Assembly: GCA_031289425.1 (NCBI GenBank)
Contig: JAITPM010000121.1
Coordinates: 1 to 48,588 of the forward strand
Direction: 5' to 3'
From: Fusobacteriaceae bacterium
Lineage (GTDB): Bacteria; Fusobacteriota; Fusobacteriia; Fusobacteriales; Fusobacteriaceae
DNA length: 48,588 bases
The position numbers were made by a program, and so were the translations under genes. The notes under the pieces are model-generated. The model saw only the letters and a list, made by a program, of their open reading frames with translations, made no database searches and had not been told where the DNA came from. Shown piece after piece: positions 43,187 to 48,588 of the stretch. Each line of letters opens with the position of its first letter. Position 1 is the first letter of the stretch.

Positions 43187-44569
43187 ATGAAAAATGCAAT
43201 TTTAGCTATTTCCGATAAAAAAGAAGTGCTCAGACAGATCAGAAAAGAATTGGGGGAACAATATGAGGTAATTACATTTAATAACCTTTTAGATGCTATG
43301 GATATGTTAAGAGAGAGTGAATTTGATGTTATATTGCTTGATGAACACTTAACTTGGTTTAATTTTATAGAGGCTAAGAGAAAACTAAATGGTATGGGAG
43401 AATTTATAATTGTAGGATTACTTGATCAAGACAATGAAGCTAAAATCTCAGAATTAAAAGAGGCCGGAATATATAACTATATGCTAAAGCCATTGACACT
43501 AAATGACATGAATAGAGTTATGTTTTCAGCTTTGATAAATCTTGAGTTAAAGAGAGAAAAAAGAAAGTTGGAAGAAAAATTATCAAAATTGGATGAAGAA
43601 ACAGAAGTAGTTGGACAATCATCAAGAATAAAAGAAAGCAGAATGCAGATGGAAAAACTGGCTGCTACAGAAGTGCCGGTATTGATCATTGGTGAGAATG
43701 GTACAGGAAAAACATATGTAGCTAGCGGAATCCATAAAAAAAGCGAAAGAAGAAAGAATGATTATATAGAAGTTAGTTGTTCTTCATTTGCACTGGAAGC
43801 TTTTGAAAGGGAATTATTTGGATACGAAAAAGGTGCCTTTCAAGGTGCTACAGTAAGTAGGAGAGGATTATTAGAAGAAAGCAGCGGCGGTACAGTTTTT
43901 TTGGATGAGATAGCAGATGTGGATATAAAAACTCAAAGTAAACTCTTACAAGCTATTGAATATGGTGAAATAAAACGAGTTGGTGGGACAAAACCAAGAA
44001 AAATAGACGTTAGATTTATTTTATCCACAAGTAAAGATCTCAAAGAGGAAGTAGAAAAAGGAAAATTTAGAAAAGACTTGTATAATAGAATTATAGCATT
44101 TTCTATTGATGTACCTACACTAAGAGAGAGAAAAGAAGATATACCTCTATTAGCTAGCTATTTCTTGAATAAAATAGTTAGAGAATTGCATAAGGATACT
44201 CCTGTTATTTCAGGAGAGGCAATGAAGTATATAATGGAATATTCGTTTCCCGGTAATATTAGGGAACTTAGGAATATGATAGAAAGAATGGTAATTTTAT
44301 CTACCGATAAAATATTGGATGTGGATGATTTACCTATAGAAGTCAAAATGAAGTCTGACACTGTAGAAAATAAAATTGTTATAGGAGTTGGACCGCTAAA
44401 AGAAATATTAGAAAAAGAAATTTTTGGTTTAGATGAAGTAGAAAGAGTCGTAATTGCGATAGCGTTACAAAAAACGAGATGGAATAAACAAGAAACTTCA
44501 AAGTTGCTTGGAATAGGAAGAACTACATTATATGAAAAAATAAGAAAATATGGACTAGATTTTAAATAA
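43187..44569 (+). CDS. NtrC-family response regulator with altered GAFTGA loop
   Basis: The 460-residue protein has a receiver domain (1-120), an AAA+ domain (140-375) and a Fis-type helix-turn-helix (430-460). The receiver keeps the phospho-acceptor Asp52 and Lys101, but its acid pocket reads ISD instead of DD. The AAA+ part keeps Walker A GENGTGKT (169-176), Walker B GTVFLDEI (235-242) and the arginine-finger RKDLYNRI. The loop that touches sigma-54 reads GAFQGA (216-221), not GAFTGA. In known activators loss of that threonine usually stops sigma-54 activation, so this protein may act with another sigma factor, like TyrR. No histidine kinase is adjacent. It is followed by the chaperone gene 32 bases downstream. 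Confidence 0.92.
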   Translation: MKNAILAISDKKEVLRQIRKELGEQYEVITFNNLLDAMDMLRESEFDVILLDEHLTWFNFIEAKRKLNGMGEFIIVGLLDQDNEAKISELKEAGIYNYMLKPLTLNDMNRVMFSALINLELKREKRKLEEKLSKLDEETEVVGQSSRIKESRMQMEKLAATEVPVLIIGENGTGKTYVASGIHKKSERRKNDYIEVSCSSFALEAFERELFGYEKGAFQGATVSRRGLLEESSGGTVFLDEIADVDIKTQSKLLQAIEYGEIKRVGGTKPRKIDVRFILSTSKDLKEEVEKGKFRKDLYNRIIAFSIDVPTLRERKEDIPLLASYFLNKIVRELHKDTPVISGEAMKYIMEYSFPGNIRELRNMIERMVILSTDKILDVDDLPIEVKMKSDTVENKIVIGVGPLKEILEKEIFGLDEVERVVIAIALQKTRWNKQETSKLLGIGRTTLYEKIRKYGLDFK

Positions 44570-44601
44570 AAATAATATATAAAATGAGGTAATGGAGAAT
44601 T

Positions 44602-46338
44602 ATGAAAACTTTTAAAAAATATATTAAACCAATAATATGGGTTGTTACAATATTATTAGTATTATCAGGATTAGGATCATTGCTTGATGTAAGAAGTACA
44701 TTTAGTAATACAGGAAAATATGCTTTTAAACTCAATGGTAAAAAAATAGATATGATAGATTTTGAGAGAATACGCTCTAATTATGCGAACCAATTAAATT
44801 CGAGTGGATTTCAAAATGTGGATAGTAATATAATTAGCTTGTTAGCTTTCGATGAAGTGATAAATAAAAATTTGGGCTTGGATATGGCGAACAAAGCTAA
44901 TATTAAAATCAGCAAAAGTGAAATAGATCAAATATACAAAGAAAGAGAAGATTTGATTGTGAATCAGGGTGGAGTATTTAAAGAATGGTTGACAATAAAC
45001 GGATATGCGACAAAGGATGAATATAGAGAAGAAATAGAAAATGATTTAAAATTGGAAAAATTTCTTCAAAAATTAAGGGAAGATACAGCAGATCCTACAG
45101 ACGAACAAATAAAAAAATTCTATGAAGAAGACCCAAATCTAAAATTTTCTGGAGAAACATTAGAAAAATTTAGAGAAGCCATCGTAACAAATATAAAACA
45201 AACTGAGGCAATGACAAATTATTTTATACTGCTCGAAAAGGCAAAAAAATCTGTAAAACTTACGGATATTAATAGTAACTATGAAGGTTTTGTCGAAAAA
45301 GAAGCTATGAATGAAGATGGATATTCTATATCCAATGTTGCACTTGCAAAATTTGCATTAAGGTTTTGGCCTTATGTCAATGGAGATAAAGATAAAGCCG
45401 ATGAACAAGCGAGAGAAATATACAAAAAACAAATAAATTTAGTAAAAATTGCCAAGGAGAATGGAATAACAGTAAATGAAAATTTACCTTTGGATGGACA
45501 AATGGCTGAATATCAGATTGGGTATTTTAATAAAATAAAATCTGAGATAAATCCAACAGACGCTCAATTAGAAGAATATTTTAAAACTAACAAAGCATCA
45601 TATGATACGCAAGCGAGTGCTGATGCAGAAATATCGGTTCTCGATATCGACTTTTCTGAAGAAGATAAACAAAATACAAAAAAGAAAGCTTCAGAATTAT
45701 TAAAAAAAGTAACAGTTGATAATTTTAAAGAAATGGCAAAAGAAAATTCCCAAGATGGAACGGCATCAGTTGGTGGAGAATTGGGATGGTTTAATAGGGA
45801 GCAAATGGAGATACCATTTTCAGATGCTGTATTTTCTGGCGAACCGGGGAAAATTTTCCCGAATATAGTATCAACTAAATATGGAGAACATATTATCTAT
45901 GTGGAAGAAATAAATAAAGAAGAAAATAAGGCTAGGGCTAGTCATATTATATTACTTCCTACGTTATCTGCCAAAACATTAGATAATGCAAAAAAAGAAA
46001 TTGATGATATGATAAAAAAGATTTCTGATGGTGATGCAGAATTATTAAAACTAAAAGAAATAAATCCAAGAGTTAATAGCGGGGTGTTTACTGGAATTAC
46101 AACTGATGGATACATTACTAATGCACCTTCAGCAGGTAATTTAAAAGAATTGTCCGACGAAATTTATAAGGCTGATCTAAATAATGTTTCATATAAAATA
46201 ATAGGAAATAGGTGTTTCATATTTAAAAAAATAAATGAAATCAAATTCAAAGATGGAAACTTCGATGAATTGAAAGAAAAAATAAAATATGATTATATAA
46301 ATATCGAGGCACAAAAAGAATTAGAAAAATTATTTTAA
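44602..46338 (+). CDS. SurA/PpiD-like periplasmic peptidyl-prolyl isomerase
   Basis: This is a membrane-anchored chaperone for exported proteins. The 578-residue product has a single N-terminal membrane helix (about 11-28) that probably acts as an anchor, as in PpiD, and no lipobox. The helical chaperone region with SurA_N-like content runs to about residue 330. A parvulin domain follows (338-437, with NSQDGTASVGGELGWFNREQM and the GEHIIYVEE end). A partial second parvulin-like unit starts at ARASHIILLP (444). It is in the same direction as the regulator gene and ends at a terminator. The role in outer-membrane or secretin biogenesis is inferred. Confidence 0.88.
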   Translation: MKTFKKYIKPIIWVVTILLVLSGLGSLLDVRSTFSNTGKYAFKLNGKKIDMIDFERIRSNYANQLNSSGFQNVDSNIISLLAFDEVINKNLGLDMANKANIKISKSEIDQIYKEREDLIVNQGGVFKEWLTINGYATKDEYREEIENDLKLEKFLQKLREDTADPTDEQIKKFYEEDPNLKFSGETLEKFREAIVTNIKQTEAMTNYFILLEKAKKSVKLTDINSNYEGFVEKEAMNEDGYSISNVALAKFALRFWPYVNGDKDKADEQAREIYKKQINLVKIAKENGITVNENLPLDGQMAEYQIGYFNKIKSEINPTDAQLEEYFKTNKASYDTQASADAEISVLDIDFSEEDKQNTKKKASELLKKVTVDNFKEMAKENSQDGTASVGGELGWFNREQMEIPFSDAVFSGEPGKIFPNIVSTKYGEHIIYVEEINKEENKARASHIILLPTLSAKTLDNAKKEIDDMIKKISDGDAELLKLKEINPRVNSGVFTGITTDGYITNAPSAGNLKELSDEIYKADLNNVSYKIIGNRCFIFKKINEIKFKDGNFDELKEKIKYDYINIEAQKELEKLF

Positions 46339-46352
46339 CACCAATGTGCAAC

Positions 46353-46387
46353 AAAAGAGCAGCCTAGAAAGAATAGGCTCTCTTTTT
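46353..46387 (+). terminator. Terminator after the PpiD-like gene
   Basis: AAAGAG plus GCCTA (46354-46366) pairs with TAGGC plus CTCTTTTT (46374-46387) with a small internal mismatch, followed by a T run. Confidence 0.85.
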
Positions 46388-46412
46388 ACGTAAAAAAAAT
46401 TAATTTTAGCGA

Positions 46413-46441
46413 TTGATATTTTGTATAAAATATAATATACT
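46413..46441 (+). promoter_or_regulatory. Probable promoter of dnaG-rpoD
   Basis: TTGATA (46413-46418) and TATACT (46436-46441) are separated by 17 bases. The leader is about 65 bases. Confidence 0.55.
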
Positions 46442-46510
46442 ATAGAGTAATATACTTTATTTTATAATGGTCTATTTTAGTATGGGTATTTAATTATTTA
46501 GGGAGATGTT

Positions 46511-48316
46511 GTGAGAATTAGAAATGAAGACATAGATTTGTTGCTATCAAAATTGCATATAGAAGATATAGTTGGAGAATTTGTGGAATTAAAGAAAACC
46601 GGTGCTAACTATAAAGGTTTGTGCCCAAATCCTGAGCATAATGATACCAATCCATCTTTTATAGTTAATCCCAACAAAAATATATGTCACTGTTTTGTTT
46701 GTGGATTTGGTGGAAATCCCATAAGTTTTTATTCAAAATACAAAAAAATAACGTTTTCTGAAGCTGCTGTGGAATTAGCTCAAAAATATAATATTTCTGT
46801 TAAAACTATTGATTCAAATTTCAAGCAAGATGCGAAATATGATAGATATTATAATATAATGGAAGATGCTTATGAATTTTATAAGAATAACATATTTGAA
46901 AACCATTCACAACCGGCATTGGAATATTTATCTAAGAGAGAGATGAACCCCAAGATTATAAGGGAAAACGGTATTGGATATGCACCAACAACTGGCTGGG
47001 GTATTCTTAATGATTATTTGCTATCTATGGGATACACAAAAGAAGAATTGCTGGAATTGGGTCTTATAAGAGAAAATGATAAGGGTAGCTATGATTTTTT
47101 TAGAGGAAGAATTATATTCCCAATATATTCTACGGCTGGAAAGGTAATTGCATTCGGTGGAAGAACTATTGAAATCGGGGAAAATATTCCTAAATATATA
47201 AATTCGCAGGATACACCGATTTTTAAAAAAGGTAAAAACTTATATGGCATTGAGCGTGGAAATATTATAAAAAAGAAGAAATATGCTATATTAATGGAAG
47301 GATATATGGATGTATTATCTGCTACAATATACGGATTTGATGTAGCAGTAGCGCCTTTGGGCACAGCTCTTACAGAAGAGCAGGCAAAATTATTAAAAAA
47401 TTATACATCAAATGTACTTATTTCGTTTGATTCAGATCCTCCCGGGCAGATGGCTACAGAGAAAGCGGGTTTTATTTTAAAAAATCTCGGATTTATAGTG
47501 AGAGTAATAAAATTTGAGGGAGCAAAAGACCCTGATGAGTTTTTAAAACTCTATGGAAGAGAAGCTTTTTTAGATGTAGTAAGAAATTCTCTGGAAATTT
47601 ATGATTTTTTATATGAGTATTATGCGAAAGATTATGATTTGTCGGATCATATTTCAAAACAAAATTTTGTAAAAAAATTTAAAGAGTTTTTTAAAAATGT
47701 AGAAGATAGATTAGAGAAGAGTTTATATATAGACAAATTATCTAAATCTTTGGGAATAGATAAAAACGTTTTAATCGAAGAATTAGTCGTATCCAATGCA
47801 AAGGATATAAAACCTTTTGCGAATGAGTATAAAAGTGAAATAACGAATTTTAATGAGAATAAAATTGTTACAAAATTGGAAAAAGAGACAATTGTAGAGA
47901 TATTGAGAGATGTAAATAATTATAAATATTTCAAATTAAAAGAAATAAAAGGAACACTCAGTAAAAAAATATTTTATTATTTAGAAGATTGTAATTTTAA
48001 TGAACCTATAAAAGTATGTATGGATTTGAAAAATCTTGGAGATATGAGTGAAGAAGAAGAAAAAATTTTAGACGAAATAATTTGTTTATCTATTGATACA
48101 GTTAATAATGAAAAAGAACGAACCACAAAATTAGCGGACATTTTTAGAGCATGGGTTATAGAAGAGATAGAAAACTATAAAAAGAATATAACTAATTTGA
48201 CAGACAAAGTCAAAATCGGAAGATTAGAGATAGAAATAATAGAATGTAATGATTTTGCGAATATGTTAAATATTTATAAGAAATATGAAGAAATAGTATT
48301 TTTTCATATTAGTTGA
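46511..48316 (+). CDS. dnaG: DNA primase
   Basis: DnaG makes RNA primers for replication. The 601-residue product has an N-terminal zinc domain (about 33-70, Cys38, His43, Cys61, Cys64). The TOPRIM core shows EGYMDV near residue 264 and the acidic pair in ISFDSDPPG, and a C-terminal helicase-binding region follows. The zinc domain reads CPNPEH, so there are four residues between the first cysteine and the histidine, where the usual CPFH has two. GTG at 46511, with GGGAG 5 bases upstream, is the likely start; no nearby ATG fits. It is directly followed by rpoD (14 bases), the macromolecular-synthesis order known from many bacteria. Confidence 0.95.
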   Translation: MRIRNEDIDLLLSKLHIEDIVGEFVELKKTGANYKGLCPNPEHNDTNPSFIVNPNKNICHCFVCGFGGNPISFYSKYKKITFSEAAVELAQKYNISVKTIDSNFKQDAKYDRYYNIMEDAYEFYKNNIFENHSQPALEYLSKREMNPKIIRENGIGYAPTTGWGILNDYLLSMGYTKEELLELGLIRENDKGSYDFFRGRIIFPIYSTAGKVIAFGGRTIEIGENIPKYINSQDTPIFKKGKNLYGIERGNIIKKKKYAILMEGYMDVLSATIYGFDVAVAPLGTALTEEQAKLLKNYTSNVLISFDSDPPGQMATEKAGFILKNLGFIVRVIKFEGAKDPDEFLKLYGREAFLDVVRNSLEIYDFLYEYYAKDYDLSDHISKQNFVKKFKEFFKNVEDRLEKSLYIDKLSKSLGIDKNVLIEELVVSNAKDIKPFANEYKSEITNFNENKIVTKLEKETIVEILRDVNNYKYFKLKEIKGTLSKKIFYYLEDCNFNEPIKVCMDLKNLGDMSEEEEKILDEIICLSIDTVNNEKERTTKLADIFRAWVIEEIENYKKNITNLTDKVKIGRLEIEIIECNDFANMLNIYKKYEEIVFFHIS

Positions 48317-48330
48317 GGAGGATTTGTATA

Positions 48331-48588
48331 ATGAGAGAACTAATGAAAAATCCGGAAATTTATGACGCCATAAGAGATATAGTAGCGCAGGCTTCAAAAT
48401 ACAAATATATAACATATGAGGAAATTAATGAAAAATTAATGGGTTTTGATATACCTTCAGAAAAAATAGAAGAACTTTTAAATAGTATAGAGGAACAAGG
48501 AATTGAGGTATTACATGAAAAAAATCTAAAGAAACGTATAGAAAAAGAGAGTAAAGAAGAAAGTGACAAGGAAGGAAAAACAAAAAAA
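48331..48588 (+). CDS. rpoD: RNA polymerase primary sigma factor, N-terminal part (cut by window edge)
   Basis: The first 86 codons of the primary sigma factor lie in the window and run off its end. The translation begins MRELMKNPEIYDAIRDIVAQ and includes YITYEEINEKLMGFDIPSEKIEELLNSIEEQGIEVL, which matches sigma region 1.1, the part that regulates DNA entry into the polymerase. A lysine- and glutamate-rich linker follows. GGAGG lies 8 bases before the ATG. The place right after dnaG supports the call. The consensus promoters across this window are its expected targets. Confidence 0.88.
   Translation, partial: MRELMKNPEIYDAIRDIVAQASKYKYITYEEINEKLMGFDIPSEKIEELLNSIEEQGIEVLHEKNLKKRIEKESKEESDKEGKTKK

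Overview
The window is chromosomal DNA of a very AT-rich bacterium with short intergenic gaps. It has an outer membrane: there is a secretin, a heptose epimerase for LPS core, and lipoproteins. It also carries genes shared with low-GC Gram-positives, namely spoVG next to ispE and a long Firmicutes-type galT. That mixture points to Fusobacteriota, probably Leptotrichiaceae or a relative. This placement is inferred from gene content and base composition, not from a tree. No prophage, insertion sequence, CRISPR array or integrase was seen, and most of the window is housekeeping.

Layout: (1) 1-3411, the str operon on the minus strand (rpsL-rpsG-fusA-tuf) behind a perfect consensus promoter. (2) 3662-8635, a complete branched-chain amino acid ABC importer (livJHMGF), ending at a terminator shared with the convergent recQ. 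(3) 10668-20906, one plus-strand operon of twelve genes for a type II secretion / type IV pilus-like machine: pseudopilins, GspE, GspF, a short prepilin peptidase, GspL-like, GspM-like and secretin. (4) 20988-21538, an operon of five tRNAs (Pro, Gly, His, Lys, Leu). (5) ispE-spoVG and the Leloir galactose operon galK-galT-galE, all minus strand. (6) A 725-residue lipoprotein made of about 25 MORN/YwqK-like repeats. (7) rpmB, then two tandem M20 amidohydrolase paralogues behind a short tandem-repeat leader. (8) 32239-48588, mostly housekeeping on the plus strand: ligA, secA, an unknown exported protein, a PHP phosphoesterase, hldD, uppP, an Arg/Pro-rich small lipoprotein, tmk, rseP, an NtrC-type regulator, a SurA/PpiD-like chaperone, dnaG and the start of rpoD.

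How the genes work together: the envelope theme is strong. SecA feeds the exported proteins; UppP recycles the lipid carrier for wall and surface glycans; HldD makes LPS heptose; RseP and the parvulin-type chaperone belong to envelope quality control; and the secretion/pilus operon adds a trans-envelope machine. LivJHMGF and the two amidohydrolases suggest scavenging of amino acids and acylated amino acids, and GalKTE suggests galactose use.

The most unusual material is the secretion operon (a secretin with an inserted beta-sandwich-like domain, atypical prepilin cleavage sites, a peptidase lacking the methylase half), the giant repeat lipoprotein, an NtrC-family regulator whose GAFTGA loop reads GAFQGA, and a tiny lipoprotein with an Arg/Pro tail. 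No wholly new defence or mobile system was found.
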